Below, one piece after another: positions 10,353-23,627 of a stretch of DNA of 64,000 nt. The stretch comes from Anoplopoma fimbria (lineage: Eukaryota; Chordata; Actinopteri; Perciformes; Anoplopomatidae): positions 6,857,513 to 6,921,512 of the forward strand of contig NC_072451.1 in the NCBI RefSeq assembly GCF_027596085.1, written 5' to 3'. A program made the position numbers and the translations under genes. The notes beneath the pieces were generated by a model. It did not search any database, was not told the origin of the DNA, and worked only from the letters and a program-made list of their open reading frames with translations. Every line of letters starts with the position of its first letter. Positions within the stretch are counted from its first letter, which is position 1.

Positions 10353-13300
10353 ATCTAAAAAAAACAAAACCAAAAAACAATGATGGAACTTCTCAGACTA
10401 GACTTTCTATTTATTCCGTTTTTCCCACTCTGTGAAGAAGTGAGGTCTTGCCGCTGTGAATGCCTCACATTCTGGCTTGTGTCTGGTTTCTATTACACCA
10501 GCCTTCTGCCCAAGAAGGAAGTATAAAAAAGAGAGAGGCAGAAAAAAATCCTCCTCTGGCAAGTGACCCTCATCCAAGGGTTCAGACTTGAGGATATCGC
10601 AGTGCAGATTGAAAAGAGCACCCAGCTGAGGGAGCGTGTTAATCGCAACACAGTCGACCTCCCCCCAACGCTCATGTGCAACATTTGTAACACAGATGAT
10701 GAAGGTCTCTCCCTCTCTCTCTCTCTCTCTCTTTCTGTTTCTCTTACTTTATTTCTCTCCCTCTCCTTCTCTCTCTCTTTCCATCTCCATCAATGTATCT
10801 CAGATTCTTGCAGGTTGATGTCTACGTGCCCTCCAACCATTTATACAACAACAGCAGTAGCTCAGTCTGAGAAAGAGGGTCACGTATAGAGTCGTGGTAC
10901 ACTTCATACACATTTGTAAAGATGCTAAAAGATAATTCATCCACACCTCTTTCTCTCTCGCTTTCTCTCTTGACTCACACCAACACACACATAAACCACA
11001 GTAAATGTAGATAGGCAACCTCTATATTATGTCAATTACATAACAGTTTACAGTGGGTGTCCCTTATGAAGAAACAAACTCTTGGGGGGACAAAGACATG
11101 GAGTTTGAGGACAGAAGTGTCACCGAGACATAAGCCACCTTGCCTCAGTGAAGATCCGCTAGAATGTAACCAGCATGTACGCTCACTCATATCAAGTGTC
11201 ATAATATTTAGATCCTCCATCCAGGCAGATGGCCAGATAACGGAGCAGTGGACAGGTCGCTCTGCACTCCTGCTACACGTCTTTTCCGATTCGATGTTTA
11301 TACTTTCAAGCTCTCACCTATGGCCTGCGAGCGCAGTAGCACACCACACATTGTTACTTGAGGCATGAGGATATTTTTACATGTTGGCAAGAGCGACTGC
11401 ATGTGGATAGAATTCTCTCTCTCACACACACCAACACACACTTCCTTACATTTTTTTTTTTGAGGTTGGAAATAACACGACAAAGCACAGATGAGGATGT
11501 GATTCATGTGAGATTAAAGTCGGAAAGGAATGTCTCCATCCCTTTACTGTATGTGCCAGACCTTGCTGTGAAGTTCAGGAAGGGATCTAAAGTCAACTAC
11601 TTTTAATAGAGGATAGATAAACGAGTTAGGGTCTGGCTTGCATTAATGAAATGTGTCTGGTCATTGTCACAGTGACCATATTATTATAATGTTGCTTTCA
11701 CAAAGGCCCTCAATAACCCTTAATTATGACCTGTATACAGCTATAAAGCCAAGAGTAACGCTCAATACCAGTAAGGACACCATTAATCAGATCACGCTTT
11801 CACCTCGGTTACTTAAATGATGAAACATTCTTGATTTCCCGATATTGTAAGGATATTAGACTGTTATAAGTTACAGAGCAAAAGACCACTGCAGTGAGCG
11901 TGTCAAGAATAAGGTAGAACAAGCACATTAAAAGTCTTTGCATTTAAATCTCATTCTGTCTGATTAGTCTGTGGTGGAAAGAAAGCTCGGAGTGCCAGCC
12001 ATCTGGGCCTGCAGGAGCCATCCTCCCGAGGCCTCGCCTTCAGGGCCCCCCTCTCCGTCTGACTGAGGAGATGTGGCGTAGCGAGCACCCCTGGTGCAGC
12101 ACTGAAGATGAGGAGACAGGCTAGGCTGCTGGAATGAGTAGAGCATTTGGGGTTTGGACATGTGCTATCCCTGAGGGACGGATAAGCACGTGTTTTTAAG
12201 TTGCAGTGCATTCCTCTGCATCCAAAATCTTCCCGTCATCCAAAAAGACACAGATGGTCCATAAGAAGGGTGTTCAGTGGTCATTGAACTAAAAGTCAAG
12301 TAGAGTTGATGTCCCTCAACAGTTTGTAGAACCTGCTAGGATTAATGAGTAGCACTTATCTTATTGATTTTATTATAGGTCATACATTTTGTATACATTT
12401 AAAATATGTTTTTATTGACAAGCTTCTAATTTACACAATTAAGTGAAAGTTATATTTGAAAAATGCGGGCAGTTCATTTCACTGCACTTTTTATGGGAGC
12501 AGGATTTTGTGATAATGAGAAGTATTGTAATTTTGGCAAAAAGGGAAATGTAAAACCATTGATTTCTAACAATGAATTGGTCTCTGTCACTGCATTAAAC
12601 ATTTTTGAATTGCACACAGCTACTTCAAGCAAAAACAAAAGTGCACAAACACATACAGTCAAACCAATGACTGTCTAGTTTTGAATGTGTCGTCCCTTTG
12701 TCCTCTGACAATTCAGCCTGTTCTAGCTTTGGGAAACTGTAGTTCATGTTGATAAATATTGATTGGACTGCCCAGAGCTGGGAAAAATATCACAGTATTC
12801 CCCTGTAAGACATTGTTTGACATTGCTCTTGTCACAAGGTCTGGCATCATGTGACAGCCAAACAAGAATGTTAAATATTCATTAGGTTGTGGTTATAATT
12901 AGTGTTAAATGTAAAACAGAGCAGATCTTTTTTTTTCAGTTGTGGTAGCATCTGTGAGATGTGAGCAACTTTCAAAAAAATCAAACATGACAGCTGACAA
13001 TTAAATACGAAGACAAACTTACTTTAAAGACAAAAAGTGATCAAAAATGATCACCAAATTTGCTGGTTGCTGTATTGAATCATATCATAAATTCATTGCA
13101 TTTCTAAATTATTTTAATTTGAACAGAATGATTTTGTTTTTCCCATGACAGTTTCACCTTTAAGAGGTCACTGGGAGCTGTGAGGGTTTGCAGCGATGCC
13201 GAGTGTTGAAGTGATGCAACATGGAGGAGTGAAACATCTCGACAACTCTCCTTGGCCGCCACCAATGTCATCACAAGAGTTTTCTCCACATGTATTTACT

Positions 13301-13381
13301 GAATAAAGTTGATGCGAGCAGACTGGGGGCTGTGGAGGTCTGTGTTTATGTAACAGATCAAGCTCCACCATGTGACTTGGA

Positions 13382-13399
13382 CCCCCCCCCCCCCCCCCC
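13382..13399. repeat. Poly(C) tract
   Basis: About 18 consecutive C residues (G on the minus strand), flanked by otherwise ordinary sequence. It produces the poly-Gly run in the minus-strand open frame that spans it. Confidence 0.9.
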
Positions 13400-16300
13400 T
13401 CAGAGAAAAGAGTGACACAAGACACCAGAGCAAATAAAACATGCAACTTGGTGTTTGGACTCCTCCTCTCTCCCATCTCTCCCACAACTATCATTAAACT
13501 GCTCTTACCAGGCTGTGGGGGGCTATCCCATAGGCAGCCTGAGAGTGGTGGCAGTCCCATCTCATTTGTTCTTTTTTCTCCCAGTTTCTCAGCCGAGCCT
13601 ACCCTACCCCCGGGCTGAGTGCGTCCCGTGCCAGTTTTACTAAGGCTGGACTCCACTGAAGCGACTGAGATGAAAAGCCTTGAGGTGGATGCCAACAACT
13701 TCCCTCAGACAAGGCTCTGCATCTCCCTACATGAGCAAAACAACTTGTATTGAAAATGAGCCACAGCACTACTGTACAATCAAAAAAACAACGTATTTGG
13801 TTATTATTTCTGATTGTGTAAAGGGGTTAAAAACAAATGTCAGGTATTTAGTCAGTAACATGATGGGTTGAAGACCTCATCTTCATTCTATACTACTTCT
13901 GTCTGGACTCATTCAAAAATATATACATGTCAAACTATTTAAAGCACTGGAGAAAATGAGGATATATATTGCAATATTTGAATACAGAAGGCTGGAAAGT
14001 AGATTATGTTCTATTGGAATTGCCCCGTTTCGTGTCCCGGAAGGAAGTTCCATTAATTTTACTGCCCTGACATAGTCCAGTCATTCTAGTAGTAAAGAAA
14101 ATAGGCCTGATATCAAGAGCTTCATGACACAGAACGGCCATATAACAATTGGTTATCTTGCTGGCAATAAAACCAATTGTAGCAAAGTTGAAAAAAAGTG
14201 ATTAAATGGAGGCAATGTCTGAATGAAAATAACCGAGTGATGATAATGTTGATAAAAAAATACTCCACTGATATAGAAGTAGATCATGAGCAGAGCACAC
14301 TAATTTAGATTTAAAAACAAGACTGAAAAGGCACAACACATTACAATTGAACACTCAAGTGAACCATTAAAAAGTATTCAGTTCAGAGTATTTTTTAATT
14401 GTTTTATTCCCTGTTATTTTTTTTTAAATTCACTGGCTGATGAAGGTTTCCATCAGGGCGGTAAAACTCAACACACAACTACCCATCCAAATAAACAAAA
14501 TAAAAAACGCTTTGCTTGCAGAGCTGGAGGGTGTTAATCTTTGACATTATCTTGTCTTAACTGGCCATGTCATGGGCTGATCTGGGGCAAGCCCAAAGGA
14601 GCAGCAGACCTAGTCAGGGTCATTTGGACTACCAGAGATGTGTTTACTGCAACTCCTTCCTTCCAGATGCCTTAGTGCCGTTGCCCTTCTCCAATTCAGT
14701 GAACTCCTGGTAGCAACGCTGCAGGATTGCACTAATAACGGCAATATACACTCTCTCTTGCATACACTTACGCAACAATAGCTCATATCAAAACTGTTTG
14801 TGTGAGCATATCTTGTATGGTGAAATAGTGAATATGTGACTTTTAAAGCTCAGCTGTTAAGCCAGTGATAACAAGAGGAGACAATCTGTGGAGCAACAGT
14901 TACTGGCATATATAGGTAACAGATAGGGAGACATATTCACCTTCAAGGTTAATGATTATGTGTGCATTCACTAAATAGAATACGAACATATGCATATAGA
15001 TATATTTTTGCTTTGGAAGCCTTCATGTAGCTTATCTTCTTTTCGTTACTTTTGTCAGTGGATGTTTTTATCCTCTAGATGGCAATCATGTATTCAACTA
15101 TGGCACAGACTCCTGGAGAATATTCACAAAGGTTTTCTACTTTCGAAATCACTCCATCATGTCAATAACCTGCTGAACCTGTTTCCACTGAGCAGCTATG
15201 AAGGTCACTTCTGGATAATGGGAGCACTAACCCATGCAGTTGACAATGAGTGACATTAGGTGGAAAACAAACCTTTGTAAGATCCTGATGAAAAACGTCA
15301 CAGATTAATCATTTACACAGACTTTAAGGTGGAGTTACCAACATCTACAGCAGTTCACATGGAGGCTGCATCAAAACAGGAAGGGTTGTTATATGAGCTA
15401 TGGTCTCATTGTTTCAAGCGTTGGCGACTGCTTTCCTGTTGCTCTCACACCTCTGAATTACTGGAATAGGCTATTTTTATTCTTATTATGTATATATATT
15501 GCTTCATAAAAACAGTACCACTCAAATTACCTTTTGTTCTGTGTACTTTATTATCTGGTTTCTGATTATGATCTAGTCTTCATTAAGCTTAAGCAGCACA
15601 GCACCATTGACATATTTACAGCCTTAGCTCCCTTCATATCTGTGTAATCTATCACTAACAGATGTTGGTATTTTTGCTACACTAGATGGCGGCTCTTCCA
15701 GGATTTGCTCGAAACTTGATAGAGCAGCTTTCTCCTGTTTTGGACATTGGTCATGGAACAACCTTCAGACTACAGCTTAATGATTTTTTCTCCCTGGAGA
15801 GTTCAACGCTCTGATAAAAATTGTGCAACTGAATAGAGGAATTGTTATTTCTCAACTGGATTTTGTATTATTCATCTGTTGTTCATTGTCTGTTTATAAC
15901 TTTCTTATTTTCTTTTAATAGTCCCATGTCTGTTTTTGACATGCTTTTTTTTTATATATAGTTTTGTAACCTTGTAATGGTATGCTAGCTTGGCCAGGTC
16001 TACCTAAGAAAAAGTGATTTTGATGTCAAGGGACTTTCTGTTTAAATAAAGTTACAAAACAAAAACAATTTGAGCCTAATTTGTTGAGATAATTTGTCAA
16101 TGACAAATAAAGTCACCCGGATTTTCAAGGAAAATACAAATAACAAAAAAAAATACAGAACACCAACACCATGTGAGACAACAAAACTTGACACAATTCC
16201 ATTCAAATTCAACCTCTCAGCATGGTGTTAATTCTCAAATTGGGGTATCTTCAACCACCCTATATTAAGATTAAATAGAATTTGCTTAGCTGATGTTGAG

Positions 16301-17904
16301 GCAAAAAGTAACAATCACACCTACTTATTTTCTGCCACTTCAAGATGAACAGACTTCTATTTCTCCAGTTGACTTCAGATAGCTTGTAAAAAAGTTAAAC
16401 ATTTGTTGATGCATACAAATCCAGCATCTGCATACTAAGAACAGCAAAATCCACAGCACCACAGTGAAAAAGAAGGAATAATGTAGGCTGTACCTACCTG
16501 TCCATGCGGATAAAGCAGGAGCTTATTCTATGCTTTATGGTAGGTCATCTTGGGCGTTCATCCAGAGGCATCGTTTCACTGCTCAGGCTCAGAAGCAGGA
16601 TGAGAGAGACAATGGGTCGTTTTTCTTCAAAACCCCTCACCACCAAGTACAGGCAGGACACTCAGGAGACCAGCATCCTGCCAAAGGCTCCATTGTTCAC
16701 CAGCCTGTCCGCCCTCCATTGCCATGACCACTGACTGTTTATTTATTTCATTCAGGATGACTCCTACTACAACTCCATTCATTCACACAGAAATGAACAA
16801 TGACGTAGATATGGACCGCCAAAACCTTGCTTTTCACGATTTAGCTTTTTATTAGTGTGCATAAGTGTGTGTGCATGTCTGCATAACATGTGAGATTACT
16901 ACCAAAGTTATCACAGACTATCCACAATATCTTTAGGGATTTAGTGAACCTTCAATGCATATCAGGGGTTTTCTACACATTTGATTACCCACTTAAATCT
17001 ATCTTCTGATACATGTGTTGAAGAAAGCAAAACAAAACAAAAAATTAAAAGAAGAAGATTTTAATGGGTTTTCTTTGCTATTTTCAAAGCTAATTTTTCA
17101 GGCCAAGAAAGCTTGTGGACAGCTTTTCCTCAGCTGGTTACTGCTGGCGATTTTTGTCAAGTGATGAAATTATGATGAATATGGTGATTCCTGATGTGCC
17201 ATGGCATGCCAAAGATCTGATATTATTTTTATTTTTGGCGACCTTTTTCCCTTTTTTCTTTATCAGAAATGTATTGCTGTTGAAGTTTAACATACGTGTA
17301 CTTGTGATATTTATGAACTTTTATTCATACAAGGAACTACAAATACTATGGGCACAACACATTACATTAAAACAATAAAAAACAACAGTTTTCATCATTA
17401 TTTCAACAGGACCACTCTATTTCATTTGGCAATGAGCTCCAGTGTTCACTGTCCCGACATGAGATTCTCCAGGTCACCAGTCCACAATTTGACAAGGTTG
17501 AATTGGCTCTTGTTAAGCATTAAGCATTAAGCAAACATTTCCAAATATCATGTTCTAATGTGAGGGGATGATTTAATCGATCAAAGGTTAACTTCCTTAA
17601 ATTTGACTGTATATATATATATATATCCATAAAATGTAGTCTGTAAACTTAGTTAAACAAATTTCATGATTAAAAACAAAGCAGGGGGCAAAACAAATGC
17701 ATGTTGGTCTGTCTGTTAATCAAACACTTTGTTCCAGACAAATAGATTTTCTATTAAATTTATTTTATTGCCACCATATCCATTAACTTTTTTTTAATCT
17801 AGAGCCATCATTAGGACATTCCCACCAGCCCCAGCAGAACTTGCAAAATAGTGCTTAGTAAACTTGCTCAAATAAGATTATGAACATTATACATATTGTA
17901 ACTC

Positions 17905-19340
17905 CAGATTCTATGAGCATAGGTGTAGCCCTCTAAGAGCTGTCACTAGTGGGGTTCATCCAAGTCCATGAGGACTCAAGATTTCTTTCACGCCCTTGTG
18001 AATGGCCCCAATTATGTCCGCACTTGCTGCATATAACAGTCGCTCAACCACTGTTTTACTCCCAATTCAAAACCAGCATTTCTGCAGCCGGCTTAGGTGT
18101 AGCCAGAGGGGCCCACAACTTAAAGGGCTCCGCCTCTACTCATAGAAACGTTCTATATCGTATAGGCGTCGTCCTCTAAGAGCTATCACTATTGGGTTAG
18201 CTGATGTAGTTTACGCCCCACTGTGACACCGAGGTCAACAAGCGGACAACATGGACCAGTTCACAAACAATAAATGATATGTGTAATAAGGAAGGGAGGC
18301 ACCGGCTGTGCCATGATTAACACCAAGTCAGCCCTGACACTGCAGAAGAGTGGGACATGGATCATGTTCAATAATGGTCCCTGTGCAAAAAAACTACTAT
18401 GTGATGGTTGGAGTAGAGGCGAATCACTTGACATGTGCGCAATAGTGCCAGACCAGAAACTTCCTCTGCCGTCGAGCAGATATGAAATTGTATGAGACAA
18501 GGAGGATTCAGAAACATCTTGCAGATAGACAGACTCCCACTGCACGGTCGGCTTGTGTGATTGAGTCACAGAGCCAGCGAGAGAAACGCTGTTTTGACTT
18601 ATCCATGTTCTACAAGTGCCATCTGTAATGAATGAGCAGCTGCTGTGTCAGTTTCATTATTACCGTGCATACAAAAGAAAAAACGTGCAGTTGATGAATC
18701 ATTTCCTCTGCCTCATTCTGATGAGGCAGAGGAAAGAAACCCTCAAGATAATTGATCCACAACTAAAGGAGTCTGTTAAGACTTTAAGTCTTAAGGGATT
18801 TGGCAGTAAAGTTGCTGTCCTTCCGTCCTCTCTAATAGAGTGGCAGGACGGCGAGACAGCAAAGAGCACATTAACTGTAGATAAAGAGACAAATCGTTAT
18901 CTGCCAACATTTGAAGGTAGGTTAATGCGAGAGGCATGGGACAGGACGTGGTGTCTGAGCCTCTCTTCAAAAACAAAAAAAAGGAATCAGAGTAACTTGG
19001 GGAAAGGTCGGCAGGAAAGGTCATCCACCCCGAGTGGAGGGTGGTCTCGTATGTTCAAGGACAACCACGGTACACATTGAACACTCTCAGATCCGCTTTC
19101 ACATTCCAAAATCTGTTCCACAACATCTGTAAGAGTGTAGGACTCTGCCAGACATTGAGTCTGTAGCATGGTTCCCTGTCGTTTAGATTTACACTGCTCT
19201 GATGGACCACAGCAGAAGGCTAACATTCATAGGGAAACGCACAAAATGTTTGTAAGATATCATACAAACCTCTGTATGGGGCACACCCATAGCCACGTGG
19301 CTGCTTCTAACATATACATAAAGATAAGCGAGGCCTCTAC
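17905..19340 (+). mobile_element. Decayed retroelement-like block, class unresolved (DIRS-like repeats?)
   Basis: Two imperfect direct copies of a 40-bp motif ending CCTCTAAGAGCT lie about 241 bp apart (near 17911 and 18152). Between them is an inverted stretch, CTCATAGAA against TTCTATGAG. Downstream, 18616-19080 holds a 154-residue open frame rich in Lys/Arg with no motif I recognise. The split direct/inverted short repeats recall DIRS-type elements, but no tyrosine recombinase or reverse transcriptase is visible, so the class is a guess. Confidence 0.35.
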
Positions 19341-19539
19341 ATACAGGTAGCTATCTTATCAGCTTGGCACCATCAGTGGCTCTGATCATGGCTGCTGATA
19401 CATCTGTAAACCTTAAACCTGCATAAGGGACTGTGTGTTACATACGTAGACGTACTGACATCTCGGCCTTTAGGTAAAAATTAACTAAATACACATCGGT
19501 ATTTCATTTGACGGGTTTACACATTTTCTATTCAGAAAT

Positions 19540-19760
19540 TCCAGTAATATATATATATAAAAAATACTTAGAGATAAATATATATATATTATTTATATAT
19601 ATATTATGTTCAGTTGAACAGTTATCTAGTGTGTGCAGTATGTAATAGAGTCAATTATAATTAACAATACAGTAATGTAAAAATAAAAGTAATAATCTAG
19701 TTATACATACTACTAATAATATAGTACGATATAATAATATATAATATAATAATATTGTCT
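19540..19760. repeat. AT-rich (TA)n and ATATAT-rich stretch
   Basis: Several overlapping TA and ATA runs with internal self-complementarity, for example near 19545-19560 and 19575-19605. Simple-sequence DNA; no gene. Confidence 0.8.
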
Positions 19761-21068
19761 AAACAGAGAGGCCACATCAATGAGTTGTCTCTGGGCAACA
19801 CCCAATAAATCACATTGTTTCCCAATTGTTTGTTAATATTCTAACATGTTACAATTCATTAAACTGGTCCAAAACATGTTTAATATCACATAAACAAGGC
19901 AAAAGTACACCAAAAGACCAAATAAAGGTGAAACCTGAGAGGTGAAACCTGAGAGTTGCTTTTAATATTTTTTCTCACATTACACATTGTAAATTCGGTA
20001 AAGGCAGTAATTATAGGATTACCAAAGGTAGTATTTACTGCAGGCTTATCACATAGTTTCGGGTGTTCCTGGCCACTTACCTTGTCCCAGATACCGGAGA
20101 AACAGGCTAGATAAAGGGGTAAACAAAGCAACCCATTTGGTTGTTTTTCTCAACATTCCTCCACATGGCATGCATTAGTACCAGATGTGTGCATGGTTTT
20201 GTTTGTGTGTTTGAGCATTCCACCAACAGGATTTCAAAGGCAGTGCATGTTTTTTTGACCCACATCAAAGCAGTTGTTTTATTCAACATAGTGATAAAAA
20301 ATCTCCCAAATGTTAACATTTTAGGCAATTTTGAATTTAAGTGGGTTGTGAAAGCCTTTTTAAAGCATGTATTTATCACATCCAATAGAGGAACATGTAG
20401 TGCAATGTTTTTTCTTAATATAACAACAGAGATATAGTTGTAAATGTGAGAGTGAATGTGAGAATATGGCCTCAGCAGACGATCTCTCTCTGTAAAATTA
20501 AAAAAAAAGTTATCAGGAATTAGACCCAGATGAATTTAAATACAATGCAAAATACAAGGTAAACTTTTTTCTCCCGGATTATGTTTGCGGTTTTAAACGT
20601 GATTAAATTTGTAAATTGAAAAAAAGATAAGAAAAAATGCAACAAAAACTAATTTGTTATGTGAAGGGAACAAAACTACTCGGATATACAAGTAAAAACA
20701 TCATGGTTTATCTTACATTAAGTATGTCTGTTAGTTATTTGACTTACAGACGTACATTTTTTTTAAAAAGGGACAAGAACAGTGACTGATCCATCCACCC
20801 CAAACTTCCTCCCTATATAGACATCCAAGGACTATAATTAGAAATGTATTTGTGATACACCAAAATTGTCTACACCAAAATCTGTTTCCCTCAAAATGAA
20901 TTTGACAAGGCACTTTTGTTGCATGCGAAGGAACATATTTTGTAGGAGACCAGGTTGCTGTCACAAGTACACCATGAATCATGCATAACTACCAAAATGA
21001 TTTTAATATGATATAATGCTCAAACGTCAGAGACAAAGCTTTCCACAGAAAGTTTACACACACAGTGA

Positions 21069-21073
<5 letters not shown>

Positions 21074-21140
<67 letters not shown>
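21074..21140. repeat. (CT)n microsatellite
   Basis: About 33 CT repeats with one interruption, lying roughly 0.85 kb downstream of the cyp8b1 stop codon. Confidence 0.95.
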
Positions 21141-21903
21141 ACATTGTAAAACAATAATGCTAATAATGAACCCCTACATTGACCTCTGTATTTACAGGGT
21201 TTTTCCAGTCAAGGACAATGTACTTTGTTTCTACTCCAGTCTCATTTGATAAAATATAGTTTTATTACATCTTGAAAAATAATCTAAAAACAGACAAGCA
21301 TTATTGCACCATTTAACCATGACCTTGAAGTGAAACCAGTCCAGTGACGTTCCATGCATGCGCAACCTTAAAAACAGATTGCGTACTTGATCGACATATT
21401 AAGTAGCACAACCACCTTAGAGTAAAGCTAGATAACAATGTCCCTCTCTGATTTTAAGATTACACAAACAGAGAGGCATTTTTTGTGCTACAAAGGTTAA
21501 ACAAGGATACCCAACTACCATCATGAAGACCATCTAACAGAAATACATGTACAATATTAAAGTAATGGCATCTCTGCTTTTTTGAATTTTTTTTCATGCT
21601 GGAACAGCTGTGCAAAGAAGCAGTCATATTCACAATATTATAACAATATACAGTATTTGTTTAGTCAAAGATAACTGAATTATTCTTGATTGGATTGAAA
21701 TGCTCTCTGATTTACAAGCAGAATGCAGAGTGAGATATATTTATCATAAAATGTTCAAAGCATAGATAATAGCAGTGCATTTGTGTACAGTACACTTGGA
21801 GGGATCGATTGTAGTTCTTATTTGGAATATGGCTGACAATTTAGCTATAACCAAAATCCATAATGTTTTCATCACATCATTGATATGAACATAAAAATAA
21901 CAC

Positions 21904-21909
21904 TTTATT
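21904..21909 (-). promoter_or_regulatory. Candidate polyadenylation signal of cyp8b1
   Basis: TTTATT on the plus strand is AATAAA on the minus strand, 75 bp past the cyp8b1 stop, followed at a suitable distance by a T/G-rich stretch in minus-strand sense. A short 3' UTR is implied. Confidence 0.55.
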
Positions 21910-21983
21910 GTGGAATCTCATGTTTTCTACATATCTGTCAAATAAGAGCTCATAGAGAAGATAAATCACAACGATTGCTTGGT

Positions 21984-23519
21984 TTAATATCTGAGTCTGT
22001 AACGAAACTGAACGTCTCTGTCGGGCTGCATCGATCCAAAGCCCCATCGCCTGAAGTCAATTTCAGGTATCTTCTCGTCGGGGTTCTTCAGCTCAAACTC
22101 AAAATAAACCAACATGAGGAAAATAAACTGTTTCAGCTCATTGGTGGCAAAGAAGCGCCCGGGGCACATGGAGACCCCAGCACCCCAGGGCATGTTGTAG
22201 TACTTCACCTTCTTCCCTGCTTTGTAAAAATCGGTTTTCTTGCTCCTGTCTGGATTGAGAAAGCGGTCATATTTGAATGAGTGCGGATCAGGGTGGATCT
22301 CTGGGTCAATGTGAACGGCAATGTAAGGGAAGACTGCCATTCTGTCACCCTTGCGTATGAAGTACTCTCGCCCGTCTGCCATCTTCAGCGTCATATCCTG
22401 AAGCACTGCTCTGGTGAGGAGAGGTGCAGCGGTGAGGCGGAGGGTCTCTTCTACAGCGCTGTCCAGGACCGGTGTTTTCATCAGCATGTCACGGGTCAAG
22501 TTGATTAAAGGGCCACCGCGTTTGACTTCCTGTCCGAATTCCTTTAGAACCTTATCGACCTCTTCCTTCACTGCTTTCATGGCCTCGGGGTGTTTCATGA
22601 GGAAGAGGAGCAGCCAGAATGAAGAAGGCCCTGTGTTGCCCTGAGAGGCCCACAGAAGCACAAACATGTACCTGTTTATCATCGACTCCTTCATTCCCAT
22701 CTCCTCTTTGGCCTGCTGGATGTCCCAAACCCAGCGGCTGATGTTGTCTTTGGTCTTCATCTTCTGCACTGACAGATTGTTCCAGAAGAATCCCATCAGC
22801 CGCTCTGCCTCCAACCTTTTCCTCGGTGGCAGGACCCCATAAGCCAGGTTGGGAAAGAGTTGATCATATTTACGAAACTCGTAAAATAAGGCTTCTGATT
22901 CAGCTCTGTCTTTCTCTTTGGCTTTCTCCTCACTTCCGTCTGACTTGTGTGGCTCATTGCCATACAGAGATAAGTAGCCGGCCCTGAAAACAATATTGTA
23001 GCTGTAAATGAACAGTCCGTCCTCAATCCAGTCGCTTTGATCTGCAGCAGAGCCGATGTCGTGCAACATGAGGTTCTGCAAATTACCCATCATGGCTTGT
23101 GTCATTACCTCCAGGCCATCCCCCTTGAGGTGCTTGTTGCTTGAAATCTGGAGAATACTGTGTTCGCCCTCAGTAGCGTGATAACCAAACACTTTGCGCA
23201 CCAAATGCACAGCAAACTTGCTGAAGTCCAGCTTTTCTCGACTCTCCTTAACAAGCGACCCAAACGATAGCGGGTCCTGCAGGAACGTAATGTAAAAACC
23301 TCCCAGCTGTATTGTGAACACGTCGCCGTGCTTTTCCTTCATCCTCTCTAAGAACTTCAGGGTGTTCCTGCGAAACTCTAAGACATGACCCAGCCAAGGA
23401 ATAGGCCCCTTATCTAAAGGGGGTTCTCCTGAGCGCCGCTGTCGAAACACACCGAGAAGGTACATTCCTCCAATCAGAGCGGCAAGAAAGCCAAGAATGA
23501 TCGGCAGCAGCAGTCCCAT
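21984..23519 (-). CDS. cyp8b1: Cytochrome P450 family 8B (sterol 12-alpha-hydroxylase), intronless
   Basis: ER-membrane P450 of bile-acid synthesis; CYP8B1 hydroxylates C12 of the sterol and so sets the cholic-acid-type share. The frame is one exon of 511 residues; vertebrate CYP8B1 is known to be intronless whereas its relative PTGIS has many introns, which supports 8B. Residues 1-25 form the membrane anchor, followed by the proline hinge GEPPLDKGPIPWLGH. The I-helix reads WASQGNTGPSSFW (290-302), with Asn in place of the usual acid-alcohol pair, as in this family. The ExxR motif is E358-R361, and the heme loop is PWGAGVSMCPGR with ligand C452. The C-terminus RRWGFGSMQPD...FRYRLR matches CYP8B1. 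I start at the Met at 23519 because it begins the anchor; the frame stays open 36 codons further to a Met at 23627. Confidence 0.92.
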   Translation of the reverse strand: MGLLLPIILGFLAALIGGMYLLGVFRQRRSGEPPLDKGPIPWLGHVLEFRRNTLKFLERMKEKHGDVFTIQLGGFYITFLQDPLSFGSLVKESREKLDFSKFAVHLVRKVFGYHATEGEHSILQISSNKHLKGDGLEVMTQAMMGNLQNLMLHDIGSAADQSDWIEDGLFIYSYNIVFRAGYLSLYGNEPHKSDGSEEKAKEKDRAESEALFYEFRKYDQLFPNLAYGVLPPRKRLEAERLMGFFWNNLSVQKMKTKDNISRWVWDIQQAKEEMGMKESMINRYMFVLLWASQGNTGPSSFWLLLFLMKHPEAMKAVKEEVDKVLKEFGQEVKRGGPLINLTRDMLMKTPVLDSAVEETLRLTAAPLLTRAVLQDMTLKMADGREYFIRKGDRMAVFPYIAVHIDPEIHPDPHSFKYDRFLNPDRSKKTDFYKAGKKVKYYNMPWGAGVSMCPGRFFATNELKQFIFLMLVYFEFELKNPDEKIPEIDFRRWGFGSMQPDRDVQFRYRLRY

Positions 23520-23627
23520 GTCTGATTTCTCTGACAGACACAGTGATATGGAGGTAAGGCTCAAATCCTGCATGGTACTTAAAGAGACTTTTGCTCCTCC
23601 CTTCACATGTGGGATCAGTTGCAGCAT

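Larger units (their letters stand above)
8751..17880. other. Gene-poor interval between gjc2 and cyp8b1 (left part)
   Basis: No gene recognised over about 9 kb. Contents are AT-rich unique sequence, pyrimidine runs at 10708-10780, a run of about 18 C at 13382-13399, and scattered chance frames. One minus-strand stretch at 10216-10352 has splice-like borders and is listed separately. A human 1q42 neighbour such as guk1 was looked for and not seen. Confidence 0.6.

Noticed and set aside
10409..10707. About 100 codons open on the minus strand without a Met
   Set aside because: They abut a CT microsatellite, lack a convincing acceptor, and a run of this length is expected by chance in 64 kb.
13168..13698. 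176-residue minus-strand frame
   Set aside because: It spans a poly-C tract giving poly-Gly, has low-complexity Ser/Gly/Pro content, no splice logic and no recognisable motif.
18791..19024. Minus-strand frame inside the fossil element
   Set aside because: It is a shadow of the longer plus-strand frame and carries no motif.
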